From an uncultured Lachnospiraceae bacterium (GTDB taxonomy: Bacteria; Bacillota; Clostridia; Lachnospirales; Lachnospiraceae), in contig CANRJF010000022.1 of NCBI GenBank assembly GCA_947630855.1, positions 1-36,739 on the forward strand: DNA of 36,739 bases, given 5' to 3'. Both the position numbers and the translations under genes were made by a program. Below, in pieces: positions 7,103-15,834 of the stretch (the stretch's first letter is position 1; each line of letters starts with the position of its first letter). Below the pieces are notes generated by a model. It saw only the letters and a list, made by a program, of their open reading frames with translations. It was not told where the DNA came from and searched no databases.

Positions 7103-8497
7103 TTATACCCCTAAGGATTTTAACAGCAAAATCACAAGAAGCACAGGGGCAATATAACGAACCATCACCACATAAAGCCCCTTTCTTCCAAATTTGCATC
7201 CGCTTTTCTCCACCTCGTCAATAATCCATTTGGGCTTTACCACCCATCCGATTAAAATACATGTGCTGATAGCCACAATAGGCATCAGGCAGTTGTTGCT
7301 GATATAATCCATAACATCAAGAATCTGGGCTGTTGCCCCGTTGGGCAGAGGCAGTTCAAAATACCATTTATTGTATCCTAAGCAAACCACTATGCCGCCC
7401 GCTAATGCAATCACAGTCTCTATGGCAGCCGCCTTCTTCCTGGAAAAATGAAACTGGTCCATAAGGCTTGAAACCACCGCCTCCATAACGGAAACCGCAC
7501 TGGTAAGAGCCGCAAAAAGCACAATGGCAAAAAATACAATGCCCACAAACTTCCCTATTTTTCCCATGGATGCAAATACTTTAGGCAAAGACACAAACAT
7601 CAGGCTGGGGCCGGAAGCCTCCATGCCTTCCCTTCCCATAAATGTGTACACTGCAGGAATAATCATCACCCCTGCCAAAAAAGCCACCGCCGTATCAAAA
7701 ATCTCAATCTGGTTAATGGACTTCATGAGATTGGCGTCATCTTTTACGTAGGAACCATAGGCAATCATAATTCCCATTGCCACGCTTAAACTGAAAAACA
7801 ACTGACCCATGGCGTCAATTAAAACTCCCACAAAAGACTTAAAAGTAATTCCGGTAAAATCAGGAATAATATAAATCATTAATCCCTGTAATCCGTTTCT
7901 TGTAACGCCCCCTTCGGTATGGCTGATGGTTATGGAAAAAATTGCAATTCCCACCACCAGAAAAAGCAATATGGGCATTAAAATTTTGGAAAAAGACTCA
8001 ATCCCCTTATTTACGCCGCAAAATACAACATATGCCACCATACCAAGAAATACTGCCATCATAATAACAGGAGATATTGTCTGGGTAATATAACCGGTAA
8101 AATAACCGTCTGCCGCCATATTTGACACATCCTCTGTGAGAAATGCCAGAAGATACTTTAATACCCATCCCCCGATTACACTATAATAGGGCATAATAAT
8201 CACCGGAACTAAGCAGGCGCATAAGCCGATAGGCTTCCATTTCTTTGAAATCCGCTCATAAGCCGTCAGCGGGCTCTGCTTTGTCTTTCTTCCTATGGCA
8301 ATCTCCGTGGTAAGAAGGGTAAACCCAAATGTCAGGGCTAAAATCAGGTAAACCACCAGAAAAAGCCCTCCTCCATCCTTTGCCGCCAGATAGGGGAAAC
8401 GCCAGATGTTTCCCAATCCTACCGCACTTCCCGCCGCCGCTAAGACAAATCCTATGGAGCCGGAAAATGAATTCCTTTTCTCTTTACTGCTGCTCAT
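7103..8497 (-). CDS. Sodium-dependent transporter, neurotransmitter:sodium symporter (SNF/NSS) family
   Basis: This 464-residue membrane protein has the characteristic first transmembrane helix of LeuT-type symporters: FVLAAAGSAVGLGNIWRFPY, which carries sodium- and substrate-binding residues, followed by GGGLFLVVYLI. About eleven hydrophobic segments can be counted, as in many bacterial members. Such proteins take up amino acids or related compounds together with sodium. The substrate cannot be told from sequence. The gene lies between metF and the IMP cyclohydrolase gene with short gaps, so it probably belongs to the same transcript. The start has an AGGGGAG sequence upstream. Confidence 0.92.
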   Translation of the reverse strand: MSSSKEKRNSFSGSIGFVLAAAGSAVGLGNIWRFPYLAAKDGGGLFLVVYLILALTFGFTLLTTEIAIGRKTKQSPLTAYERISKKWKPIGLCACLVPVIIMPYYSVIGGWVLKYLLAFLTEDVSNMAADGYFTGYITQTISPVIMMAVFLGMVAYVVFCGVNKGIESFSKILMPILLFLVVGIAIFSITISHTEGGVTRNGLQGLMIYIIPDFTGITFKSFVGVLIDAMGQLFFSLSVAMGIMIAYGSYVKDDANLMKSINQIEIFDTAVAFLAGVMIIPAVYTFMGREGMEASGPSLMFVSLPKVFASMGKIGKFVGIVFFAIVLFAALTSAVSVMEAVVSSLMDQFHFSRKKAAAIETVIALAGGIVVCLGYNKWYFELPLPNGATAQILDVMDYISNNCLMPIVAISTCILIGWVVKPKWIIDEVEKSGCKFGRKGLYVVMVRYIAPVLLVILLLKSLGV

Positions 8498-8514
8498 AAT
8501 TTTCTCTCCCCTTT

Positions 8515-9354
8515 TTATATATTTGTAACAATGTGTCTGGCAACATCCGGTTTATTCATGGTATACAGATGAATGCCATCCACTTTATTCTGCTTTAAAT
8601 CACGTATCTGCCTGATGGCATAATCTAATCCCGCTTTATACATTTCCTCCGGCTTATCCCCGTAATTTGCAATAAGGTCGGCAAATGCCTTGGGTATGGA
8701 GGAACCGGATAAGCTTATGGACGTGCCAATCTGTTTTGCAGATGTTATGGGCATAATGCCCGCATGGATGGGAACACTAATCCCTTTTCTTTCTGCCCTC
8801 TCCAGAAAATCATAAAACAAATCATTGTCAAAAAACAATTGGGAAATAAAAAATTCCACTCCCAAATCCTGTTTTTCCTTCATGTGAAGCAAATCCGCCT
8901 CCCTGCTGAAAGCCTCAAAATGCTTTTCCGGGTAACACGCCCCTACAATATGCAAATCCGTATCTTTTTTTAACAGACGGATTAAATCTGAGGCATACTC
9001 AAACTCTCTGCCGTTGTACACTTCGTCGCTCATATCCTTCGGACGGTCCCCCCTTAGGGCAAGAACATAAGATATGTTATTTTCTTTCATCCTGCCGCAA
9101 AGGTCTTTTATTTCCGCCCCCTTATTCCCCACACAGGTAAGGTGGGCGATTGCCTTGATATTAAGGTCATTTTGAATGTAGGAAGCTATCTCTATGGTTT
9201 TTTTGGACATGCTTCCCCCCGCCCCGTATGTGACGCTTATAAATTCCGGCGATAATTCCGATAATTCCTTTAAAACGTCAAATACCGCGTGAAAGTCACC
9301 GTTTTTCTTGGGCGGAAAAACTTCAAATGAAATATTTGCACTGTTCTCTGTCAT
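8515..9354 (-). CDS. metF: Methylenetetrahydrofolate reductase
   Basis: A 279-residue protein of the MetF family, which uses FAD to reduce 5,10-methylene-tetrahydrofolate to 5-methyl-tetrahydrofolate for methionine synthesis and methyl-group metabolism. Visible signatures are FEVFPPKK at residue 10, ISVTYGAGGSMSKKT near residue 40, ALRGDRPKD near 98, GACYPEKH near 138 and QLFFDND near 172. The length is normal for bacterial MetF. It follows deoB by 21 bp and precedes the symporter by 17 bp. Its folate chemistry connects it to the AICAR transformylase of the same gene run, which also uses a one-carbon folate. The start has an AGGAG site upstream. Confidence 0.95.
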   Translation of the reverse strand: MTENSANISFEVFPPKKNGDFHAVFDVLKELSELSPEFISVTYGAGGSMSKKTIEIASYIQNDLNIKAIAHLTCVGNKGAEIKDLCGRMKENNISYVLALRGDRPKDMSDEVYNGREFEYASDLIRLLKKDTDLHIVGACYPEKHFEAFSREADLLHMKEKQDLGVEFFISQLFFDNDLFYDFLERAERKGISVPIHAGIMPITSAKQIGTSISLSGSSIPKAFADLIANYGDKPEEMYKAGLDYAIRQIRDLKQNKVDGIHLYTMNKPDVARHIVTNI

Positions 9355-9375
9355 ATTTTATCTCCTGTCTTTGAT

Positions 9376-10527
9376 TTATAAAATGCTTTTTCCCCGGCAT
9401 TTTGCATCCATGCCAAACAAATGCAGTATGGTTGCAGCTATATCGCAAAAGCCTTCCCTTGTGCCATAATCCACGCCGGAGGGAATATTTTTCCCCACCA
9501 TAAGAAGGGGCGTATATTCCCTGGAATGGTCTGTGGAAGGGGTGGATGGGTCACAGCCGTGGTCTGCGGTAATCATCAGCACATCATCATCCCGCATACG
9601 GGATAAAATCTTTGGAACCTGCTGGTCAAAATACGTCAGCGCCCTGGCATATCCGTCCACATCATTGCGGTGCCCATACAGCATATCATAATCTACCAGA
9701 TTAATAAAGCAAAGTCCATGAAAATCTTTTTCCATATTTTCTAAGATTTTTTCTATGCCTTCCTCATTTCCGGCAGTGCGCACAAATTCCGTAATTCCCC
9801 TGCCTGCAAAAATATCCACGATTTTTCCTACGGAAATCACGTCATAACCTTCCTCTTTTAACTGGTCTAACATGGTAACTGCCGGGGGCTCTAAAGAGAA
9901 ATCATGGCGTCTTGGAGTTCTGGTATACCTGCCTCCCTCTCCGATAAAGGGCCTTGCAATCACACGTCCTACCCCATGTTTCCCTTTTAAAATTTCCCTG
10001 GCAATCCTGCAGTATTCATATAATTTTTCCACCGGAACAATCTTTTCATGGGCTGCAATCTGGAAAACGGAATCTGCGGAAGTATATACTATCAAATCTC
10101 CCGTGTTTAAGTGCTCCTGGCCGTAATCTTTAATTACCTCCGTGCCGGAATAGGGCTTGTTGCACAATACCCCCCTGCCTGTCTTTTTCTTAAATTCCGT
10201 TATCACGGATTTGGGAAAACCGTTTGGATACGTGGGCAGAGGCGCATCAGAAACTACCCCGGCAATCTCCCAGTGCCCAATGGTGGTATCTTTTCCTTTG
10301 GACAATTCCTTCATCCTGGCATAGGAACCGGCGGGTTCTGCCTCTTTTTCTCCGATATTTACTCCCTCTATATTAAAAAAACCTAATTTGCGCATATTGG
10401 GCATGGAAAAATACCTGCTTTTTGATGCCGCCAGCAGTGTGTTGCTTCCGGCATCCCCATAATCAGATGCATCCGGCATCTCCCCGATTCCAACACTGTC
10501 CAATACAATCAAAAATACTCTCTTCAT
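9376..10527 (-). CDS. deoB: Phosphopentomutase
   Basis: The protein (383 residues from this start) interconverts ribose 1-phosphate and ribose 5-phosphate, or the deoxy forms, linking nucleoside breakdown to central sugar metabolism. Alkaline-phosphatase-superfamily metal sites are visible: LDSVGIGEMPDA near the N-terminus and ITADHGCDPSTPSTDHSREY near the C-terminus; the GRYTRTPRRHDFSLEPP segment is also typical. The frame extends upstream to 10578, but the ATG at 10527 has the AGGAGG site, matches family N-termini, and lies after a good promoter. It fits with the nucleoside phosphorylase gene found at 21757-22590. It is the first gene of the run to AICAR transformylase. Confidence 0.95.
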   Translation of the reverse strand: MKRVFLIVLDSVGIGEMPDASDYGDAGSNTLLAASKSRYFSMPNMRKLGFFNIEGVNIGEKEAEPAGSYARMKELSKGKDTTIGHWEIAGVVSDAPLPTYPNGFPKSVITEFKKKTGRGVLCNKPYSGTEVIKDYGQEHLNTGDLIVYTSADSVFQIAAHEKIVPVEKLYEYCRIAREILKGKHGVGRVIARPFIGEGGRYTRTPRRHDFSLEPPAVTMLDQLKEEGYDVISVGKIVDIFAGRGITEFVRTAGNEEGIEKILENMEKDFHGLCFINLVDYDMLYGHRNDVDGYARALTYFDQQVPKILSRMRDDDVLMITADHGCDPSTPSTDHSREYTPLLMVGKNIPSGVDYGTREGFCDIAATILHLFGMDAKCRGKSIL

Positions 10528-10588
10528 AGGCTGCCTCCTGTTATACTCCAGAGCATACACATTTGCCCTTCCAAACACTTACTACCCC

Positions 10589-10618
10589 ATTATATACCAT
10601 ATGATTCCTATCCCACAA
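10589..10618 (-). promoter_or_regulatory. Sigma-A-type promoter of the deoB gene run
   Basis: Minus-strand TTGTGG (10613-10618) and TATAAT (10589-10594) are 18 bp apart, between the spoIIIA terminator and the deoB start. The 61-bp stretch from the -10 box to the ATG contains no other obvious structure. Confidence 0.55.
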
Positions 10619-10623
10619 GTAAA

Positions 10624-10649
10624 AAGACGGGAAATTTCCCGCCTTTTTT
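10624..10649 (-). terminator. Rho-independent terminator of the spoIIIA operon
   Basis: The hairpin at 10626-10643 has complementary CGGG/CCCG arms around AAATTT and is flanked by A and T runs on both sides. On the minus strand the stem gains a G-U pair where the plus strand has a mismatch, so it fits termination after spoIIIAH best. It separates the sporulation operon from deoB. Confidence 0.8.
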
Positions 10650-10651
10650 CT

Positions 10652-11482
10652 TTATTTTAATACTTCTGTCTCTGTCCCTTCCGTCTCCGTCCCTTCCGTC
10701 TCAGGAACCTGGGTCTCACTGTTATTTACTGCTGAGGGCTCAATTGGGGTTATAATAATATTTTCTGCGCTGACATTTGTTTTGCGCTTTACAATATCCT
10801 CAATCTGGGCACGTTTGGCATCTGTCACGTCCCCCATATTAAGAACTACATCCACTGTATCCCCTGTAATGCTTACCACTACATCTGTAAACCCTTTTGC
10901 CTCTAAAAGCATTTCTGCCGCTGCCTCCCGCTCTGCAATATCCGTAAGGGCAATCATCTGGTCCACAGCCGACTGCTTCTGCTCGTCGGTGAGATTTGTG
11001 CTGTTTACAATTCCAAGCAGGGTCTCTTTATTTTTGGCACGAACCTGCTCCCTGTTCAATTTCATTTCTGCCGCAAAATCCACGTTGCTTATGGTGGAGC
11101 TGGTAAGTACTGCCTCGCCGGGATTTTCCCCTCCGGCTGCCTGGGCATCTGCCCCTGCCTCCTGTGCCTGCCCTGCAGAGGCGTCTGCTTTGGCAGAAGC
11201 ATCCGCCACGGCTGCATTATCTGCACTTCCCTCTTTTGCCACATCGGAAGCATTTTGTGCCGTTGACGCCGTATCTGCCCCATCCCCGGTATCCGTAAAA
11301 ATATCTCCCTCCACAATGGGATCATCAGAGATTTCATAGGAATCCTCCGTAAGATCCATGGCGGTGTCTGTCTGCGCGGAACGGTCAATATTGCTTCTGG
11401 TATAACTTACATATCCGGCAACAGCAATCATAAGCGCCAATGCAGTAATAATAATCTGGTTCTTTTTCCATCCTTTTTTCAC
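10652..11482 (-). CDS. spoIIIAH: Stage III sporulation protein AH
   Basis: The 276-residue protein has a short cytoplasmic start, one membrane segment at about residues 10-26, a long linker rich in Ala, Asp and Glu, and a C-terminal domain from about 135 with EQKQSAVDQMI, AEMLLEAKGFTDVVVSI and VDVVLNM, as in SpoIIIAH. In the family this mother-cell protein binds forespore SpoIIQ across the intermembrane space and builds the channel ring (related to EscJ/PrgK). The start is a GTG overlapping the spoIIIAG stop, with a CAGGAGG site. The linker is longer than the core fold needs, and the C-terminus ends in a small ETEG repeat encoded by 15-bp units (10668-10697). It is the last gene of the operon. 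Confidence 0.93.
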   Translation of the reverse strand: MKKGWKKNQIIITALALMIAVAGYVSYTRSNIDRSAQTDTAMDLTEDSYEISDDPIVEGDIFTDTGDGADTASTAQNASDVAKEGSADNAAVADASAKADASAGQAQEAGADAQAAGGENPGEAVLTSSTISNVDFAAEMKLNREQVRAKNKETLLGIVNSTNLTDEQKQSAVDQMIALTDIAEREAAAEMLLEAKGFTDVVVSITGDTVDVVLNMGDVTDAKRAQIEDIVKRKTNVSAENIIITPIEPSAVNNSETQVPETEGTETEGTETEVLK

Positions 11483-12060
11483 TGTCTTTCCTCCTGAACA
11501 TTCATCTTAACTACTTTAATTCTATTCACATCGATTTGGAATAATGCCATTACAGCCTCAGAAATATTCTGTTTTACTTTGGTGGCATCTGCCCCCTGGG
11601 CAACAACTAACACTCCCTCTATTTTCGGTGCCCTCTCACTGCCCACAAAAGGCTCTTTTCCCGTATCCACATCCCGGTACACCGTTTCCATATCCACCTC
11701 CTCCGTTTTTTGTGTATTTTTTGCTGCATTTTCCCCCTCCTGTATGCTTTGGGAAACATTTTTGTCTGTATCTTTTTCCACCACCATCTCCCCGTTATCC
11801 TGCAGCGTAATCATCACTTCCACCCGCCCTGCCCCCTCAATCTTAGAAAGTGCTTTTTTAAGCCGCCTCTCCAAATTGCCTGCATAATCCTCCCCGCTGT
11901 AAGATGCTGTCTGTGCCTCCTTGACTGCCGAAGTTTCCTGCCTGTCTTTTTTATCTGTGGGAATTGCAATCACCATCAGCAAAATCCCTGTAAGGATAAG
12001 AATTGTCCACTGTGTTTTATCCCACTTGCGCCATGGCCTGTTTTTAAAAAATTCATTCAT
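11479..12060 (-). CDS. spoIIIAG: Stage III sporulation protein AG
   Basis: A 193-residue protein with one membrane segment at about residues 17-33 and a soluble domain including EDYAGNLERRLKKALSKIEG, VEVMITL and GVLVVAQGADATKVKQNI, the pattern of SpoIIIAG. In Bacillus this protein forms a large ring in the outer forespore membrane as part of the SpoIIIA-SpoIIQ feeding-tube complex. The last four bases overlap the GTG start of spoIIIAH, which suggests coupled translation. The gene lies in its canonical position. Confidence 0.93.
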   Translation of the reverse strand: MNEFFKNRPWRKWDKTQWTILILTGILLMVIAIPTDKKDRQETSAVKEAQTASYSGEDYAGNLERRLKKALSKIEGAGRVEVMITLQDNGEMVVEKDTDKNVSQSIQEGENAAKNTQKTEEVDMETVYRDVDTGKEPFVGSERAPKIEGVLVVAQGADATKVKQNISEAVMALFQIDVNRIKVVKMNVQEERQ

Positions 12061-12078
12061 GAAAAATGCAGCTCCCCT

Positions 12079-12615
12079 CTAAGTCTTTATTGTTATATTT
12101 TCTATATCCATATGATAAATATCCGCAATTTTTTCCTTTAAGTCCGTGATTTCTTTTTCCTCCGGCAGCTCTTCCACACTTCCCTGTATCACCACGCTGT
12201 CCTGGATTTTTACCAGGTTTAGCTCCATTTTCTCAATAACAAATTCATCGTTTAAACTTACCTTTGTATCTAAAACGCCATACCCTGCCTCTTTGGCCAA
12301 AATCTCTACATCCGCCTCAATCACATTCCCGTAATGTTTTAAATACACATCTTCCTGGAGAAAATCAAAATTTTTGCGCTCTGCTTTTATGCTGTCTAAT
12401 TCCTGCCACAGGGAATCATAGGCTATTTTGTCAAAAAAGTCCGTATCTTTGCCTGTCAATTTAAGCACAGGCATCAAAAGCGTTATCACAAGAACGATTT
12501 CCACAAAAACCTGGAGATACCGCCTGTACTCTTTTTTTGATGTTAGGGAAGTCAATACGGTAAGAAACAAGACTACCATACTGTAATTTTTTACCCAGCT
12601 TACAATTTCTTCCAT
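12079..12615 (-). CDS. spoIIIAF: Stage III sporulation protein AF
   Basis: The 178-residue product has two N-terminal membrane segments (YSMVVLFLTVLTSL and YLQVFVEIVLVITLLMPVLK, residues about 11-48) followed by a soluble domain, as in SpoIIIAF. The family belongs to the SpoIIIA channel complex, where it is thought to form a ring together with AG and AH. An AAAAGGAG site precedes the ATG. The gap of 41 bp to spoIIIAE is the largest within the operon and holds no visible promoter or terminator. Confidence 0.9.
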   Translation of the reverse strand: MEEIVSWVKNYSMVVLFLTVLTSLTSKKEYRRYLQVFVEIVLVITLLMPVLKLTGKDTDFFDKIAYDSLWQELDSIKAERKNFDFLQEDVYLKHYGNVIEADVEILAKEAGYGVLDTKVSLNDEFVIEKMELNLVKIQDSVVIQGSVEELPEEKEITDLKEKIADIYHMDIENITIKT

Positions 12616-12656
12616 GAAATCTCCTTTTTAGTATCTGTCCCATACCCTTACAGGCA

Positions 12657-13787
12657 CTAAATTTTCATATTTGTTGCGGCGCTGCAAAGGGCAATGGTAA
12701 GGAAAAACAGCATCATGCATGTGCTGATTACTTTTAAATACAGCATGGCTCCCCCTGCAATTCCGCTCATCCCTCCGGCAATCCTTTTATCCGCCACCGG
12801 CTCAAGCACTGCCGAGAGCAATTTATACAAAAGTGCCATAACACTCATTTTTAAAAAGGGAACGGCACAGAGCATAACAAGTATCACAAGGGCAGCCGCC
12901 CCCACACAGTTTTTAATTACAATGCCGGAACTGATAAATATCTGCCCTGTTCCGCTGAGCACATTTCCAATCCCCGGCAGCATCTGTACCGTTTTTGCAA
13001 TGCTGTTGCCGGATAACATGTCCATGGCCGGAGCCACCATCCCCTGGATAATATTGATTCCCAGGATAAATGAAGCGGATACTTTAAGTATCATTGCAAC
13101 CCCGTCATAAATTAATTCTGCCAGCCTTTTAAAACGCTCTTCCTCCGTTAAATGGTTTAAAAACTCTACCAGCACATATATTTTTATTAAGGGAAGCAGG
13201 AAGTAGCGCAGCAGCCACTCCACCAGGTAAATCATGGCAAAAATCAAACTGTATACTGCCGCAGATGAGTTTATGTTTAATGTAAAAGAAATTGCCATAC
13301 AGTAGGTGGGCAGAAACACCTGCATAAATCCCAGCATATTTTCCACCGTCCCTGTCACCACATCATTTAACTTAAAGAAGGACTGAAGCAAAAGCACCAT
13401 AAAAAAACAGTACACAATTAAAAAGCTCACTTCCGATATGTAGGAATTGGAAAAACTCTTTGCAAAATTTTTCAGTATGGAAAATGCCAGGGACAGCACA
13501 ATAATCTCCAGAAAAAACACTTTATTTTCTGCAAAACTCCCGGACAAAACATCTTTTGCCCAATCCCCGATTTTCTCATAGGGAAGCTCTTCTCCCTTCA
13601 TAATCCCCTTCACAAGTTCAAAAAAGGATATGTCCTTTGTCTCCTCCGTACCTTTTAAGAAATCCCCGATTTCGGAAAAGTCCAAATCTTCCATCATATC
13701 CTGGGGTTCCTGTCCATATGCGGTTATGGTTCCCGTCAAAACCATCACGGTAAAAAAAAGGGAAAAAACAAACAGCCATTTCTTCAC
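12657..13787 (-). CDS. spoIIIAE: Stage III sporulation protein AE
   Basis: A 376-residue polytopic membrane protein beginning with a signal-like hydrophobic segment (residues about 3-24) that is followed by an acidic stretch and then seven or so hydrophobic segments. The SYISEVSFLIVYCFF, MIYLVEWLLRYFLLPLIKIY and GVAMILKVSASFILGINIIQG segments match SpoIIIAE, the largest membrane part of the SpoIIIA complex and a presumed permease-like subunit. The start is a GTG overlapping the spoIIIAD stop by four bases. It is needed, in Bacillus, for forespore gene expression after engulfment. Confidence 0.93.
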   Translation of the reverse strand: MKKWLFVFSLFFTVMVLTGTITAYGQEPQDMMEDLDFSEIGDFLKGTEETKDISFFELVKGIMKGEELPYEKIGDWAKDVLSGSFAENKVFFLEIIVLSLAFSILKNFAKSFSNSYISEVSFLIVYCFFMVLLLQSFFKLNDVVTGTVENMLGFMQVFLPTYCMAISFTLNINSSAAVYSLIFAMIYLVEWLLRYFLLPLIKIYVLVEFLNHLTEEERFKRLAELIYDGVAMILKVSASFILGINIIQGMVAPAMDMLSGNSIAKTVQMLPGIGNVLSGTGQIFISSGIVIKNCVGAAALVILVMLCAVPFLKMSVMALLYKLLSAVLEPVADKRIAGGMSGIAGGAMLYLKVISTCMMLFFLTIALCSAATNMKI

Positions 13788-14167
13788 ATCAGTTCCTCTA
13801 TGGTTTCTATAAATGCCAGTACCACCGGCATACTGATAATCAGGATGGAAAGCTTTGCAAAAAGTTCTATCTGCCCGGCAATTGTCTGGCAGCCTGCATC
13901 CCTGCAGAGATTAACCGCAAACTCAGCCACATATGTAATGCCAATCATTTTTAAAATCATTGACAGATACACAGGGTCTAAATGAATCAGGCTCTGAATC
14001 TGTTCCACGTAATCCAGCAGAAATTCCAGCTTGGACACCACATATAAAAATACGCAGATACACATCCCAAGATTTAAAAAATAACTGTATTCCGGCTTAT
14101 AATGTTTTAAAATCATTGACAGCAGAACCGCTAAAATCCCCAAAATACTAATCCTTATAATATCCAT
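13784..14167 (-). CDS. spoIIIAD: Stage III sporulation protein AD
   Basis: A 127-residue membrane protein with about four hydrophobic segments. The ISILGILAVLLSMILKHYKPEY start, MILKMIGITYVAEFAVNLC and the C-terminal segment with EIFAKL-like sequence fit SpoIIIAD. It is a paralog-like extension of SpoIIIAC: both share the ILxxxLKxxxxEY type of first helix. It lies in its canonical place, overlapping spoIIIAE by four bases and 11 bp after spoIIIAC. It is an integral membrane part of the mother-cell to forespore channel. Confidence 0.92.
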   Translation of the reverse strand: MDIIRISILGILAVLLSMILKHYKPEYSYFLNLGMCICVFLYVVSKLEFLLDYVEQIQSLIHLDPVYLSMILKMIGITYVAEFAVNLCRDAGCQTIAGQIELFAKLSILIISMPVVLAFIETIEELM

Positions 14168-14178
14168 TTTCCACCTGC

Positions 14179-14379
14179 CTATAATGCAAACAATTTCCTC
14201 ATAGTCTCAAACAGTTCATAAATGTAAGGCACAATCCAAAACAGGACAATAAGAAGCCCTGCCAGGCTTGTTAAAAAAGCATGTTCTTCCCTGCCGCTCT
14301 GCTTTAGTACCTGACTTAAAATTGTCACCAATATTCCCACTGCCGCTATTTTAAAAATCAAATTTTCGTTCATATGCAC
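14179..14379 (-). CDS. spoIIIAC: Stage III sporulation protein AC
   Basis: The 66-residue protein has two hydrophobic segments (about residues 7-25 and 35-52) with LVTILSQVLKQSGREEHAF between them, typical of SpoIIIAC. Length is normal for the family. It is placed 8 bp after spoIIIAB and 11 bp before spoIIIAD, in canonical order. Its short length makes position in the operon the main support. Confidence 0.92.
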   Translation of the reverse strand: MHMNENLIFKIAAVGILVTILSQVLKQSGREEHAFLTSLAGLLIVLFWIVPYIYELFETMRKLFAL

Positions 14380-14387
14380 CTCGTGTT

Positions 14388-14900
14388 TTACAGCAGCAGA
14401 ATCACCAGAAATAAACCACCTAAGACTCCCACTGCACTATACAATCTCTGTTTTTCCTTTTTTTCTTCCATCACCTGGTCAATTCTTTTTTTCAACTGGT
14501 AAAAATAAATTTCACATGCCTTGGTACTGCTGCTTTCCATAGCAAGATTTCTGGCAAGGGATATAAGAATCTCTTTCTCCTCCCGGGAAAACAAAAGCTC
14601 CCTTTTCCTTTCCTCAAATACCTTCTCCCAAAGAACGCCCACATCCGCCTCCCGGTTTGTTTCCATATCTTCCGCCACCTGTGTGGCAATTTCCCCGAAC
14701 AAGCTGTTTTTTCCCATGGCGGCGTTTTTTAGCATCTGCCCATAGGGAAGCCTTAGTGCCTTCTTGTCAAGTTCCATACGGATAAATGCATCCTGCCATT
14801 CCAATAGCTGCTGCAAATGTGTTTTTAACAGTATTCTCATGTAATTTCCCAAGCCCGCCGTACCTGCGATGACAAAAAAAATCCCCGCCGCCTTTAACAT
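14388..14900 (-). CDS. spoIIIAB: Stage III sporulation protein AB
   Basis: The protein of 170 residues has an N-terminal hydrophobic segment (about 2-22) and a C-terminal one (SAVGVLGGLFLVILLL), with a helical soluble region between that is similar in outline to GspF-like secretion platform proteins, as described for SpoIIIAB. It contains LPYGQMLKN and SLARNLA motifs of the family. The first bases overlap the spoIIIAA end by seven, so translation is probably coupled. It works with the SpoIIIAA ATPase. Confidence 0.92.
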   Translation of the reverse strand: MLKAAGIFFVIAGTAGLGNYMRILLKTHLQQLLEWQDAFIRMELDKKALRLPYGQMLKNAAMGKNSLFGEIATQVAEDMETNREADVGVLWEKVFEERKRELLFSREEKEILISLARNLAMESSSTKACEIYFYQLKKRIDQVMEEKKEKQRLYSAVGVLGGLFLVILLL

Positions 14901-15787
14901 ATTTTTCTAAGCTCCTGGTCATACACTGCAAAACTTCTTTCTCCCCTGCCGTCTTTTTGTAAAAAAACATAGCGTTTAAATAATCTTTGCCTGTAACATT
15001 CCCCGATGGATGTTTTCTGTTTTACATCCTCCACATTTTTTGCATGCAGCGTCCCGAGAATCTGACAGCCTGACAAAGCAATTTCACAGACTGCCTGTAC
15101 ATCTTCCCTGCCGCCAAGCTCGTCTACCGCAATGATTTCCGGGGACATGCTTCGAAGAGCCAAAAGCATCCCCTCTCTTTTGGGACAACCATCCACAACA
15201 TCTGTGCGATACCCCAAATCATTTTGGGGAATGCCTAAGTGGCAGGCTGCAATTTCTGACCGCTCATCTATCACGCAGATTTTTTTCCCAAGGGCATCTT
15301 TTCCTGATAACTGGCGGATACAGTCTCTCAGATAGGTTGTCTTACCCACTCCCGGGGGCGAAATTAACAGGGTATTATAAAACTCCCCGTCCTTATAAAT
15401 CCACTTTATCAACTCTGCGGCGCACCCTTTTTTCTCCCTTGCCACCCGGATATTCATAAAACGAATGTTTACCATATGGCTGATTTTTCCATTGTCAAGA
15501 CGAACCTGTCCCGCAAAGCCGATCCTGTGTCCTCCCTCTATGGTAAGAAACCCCTGGCGGATTTCCTCCTCATAGGCATACACAGAATATTTGCTGATAA
15601 AAGTCAGCATTTCTTCCATATCTTTCTGTTCCACAATTTCTTTCAGCCATATATTGGACTGGGTACATCTAAGTTCTATGGGTTGTCCGATACGGACTCT
15701 GATTTCTTCTATCTTTGGATTTTCCAGATAAACTTTCATCTGTTCCCGCATCTTTATAGGCATAATCTGTAATAACCCTTTGTCCAT
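14894..15787 (-). CDS. spoIIIAA: Stage III sporulation protein AA, secretion-type ATPase
   Basis: A 297-residue ATPase of the type II/IV secretion superfamily. Walker A ISPPGVGKTTYLRD lies near residue 143, Walker B-like PEIIAVDELGG near 215, and the EIRVRIGQP motif near residue 28 is typical of the SpoIIIAA N-terminal domain. It is the presumed motor of the SpoIIIA channel. The ATG has a GAGGTGAG site upstream and the gene is first in the operon, about 20 bp below a possible sigma-E promoter. Length is close to the usual one for the family. Confidence 0.94.
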   Translation of the reverse strand: MDKGLLQIMPIKMREQMKVYLENPKIEEIRVRIGQPIELRCTQSNIWLKEIVEQKDMEEMLTFISKYSVYAYEEEIRQGFLTIEGGHRIGFAGQVRLDNGKISHMVNIRFMNIRVAREKKGCAAELIKWIYKDGEFYNTLLISPPGVGKTTYLRDCIRQLSGKDALGKKICVIDERSEIAACHLGIPQNDLGYRTDVVDGCPKREGMLLALRSMSPEIIAVDELGGREDVQAVCEIALSGCQILGTLHAKNVEDVKQKTSIGECYRQRLFKRYVFLQKDGRGERSFAVYDQELRKIC

Positions 15788-15806
15788 GTCCTCACCTCTT
15801 TGTCTA

Positions 15807-15834
15807 TATATATGTGGGAACCGTAAAAATAGAC
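15807..15834 (-). promoter_or_regulatory. Possible sigma-E promoter of spoIIIA operon
   Basis: On the minus strand GTCTATT (15828-15834) and CATATATA (15807-15814) are 13 bp apart, which fits the sigma-E pattern of an ATA-containing -35 and a CATACA-like -10 box with partial matches. In Bacillus the spoIIIA operon is read by sigma-E RNA polymerase, so a promoter is expected here. Confidence 0.45.

Noticed and set aside
10782..11339. A plus-strand frame of 185 residues
   Set aside because: It lies antisense to the alanine-rich part of spoIIIAH, where low complexity keeps the opposite strand open; its product is only Ser/Ala-rich.
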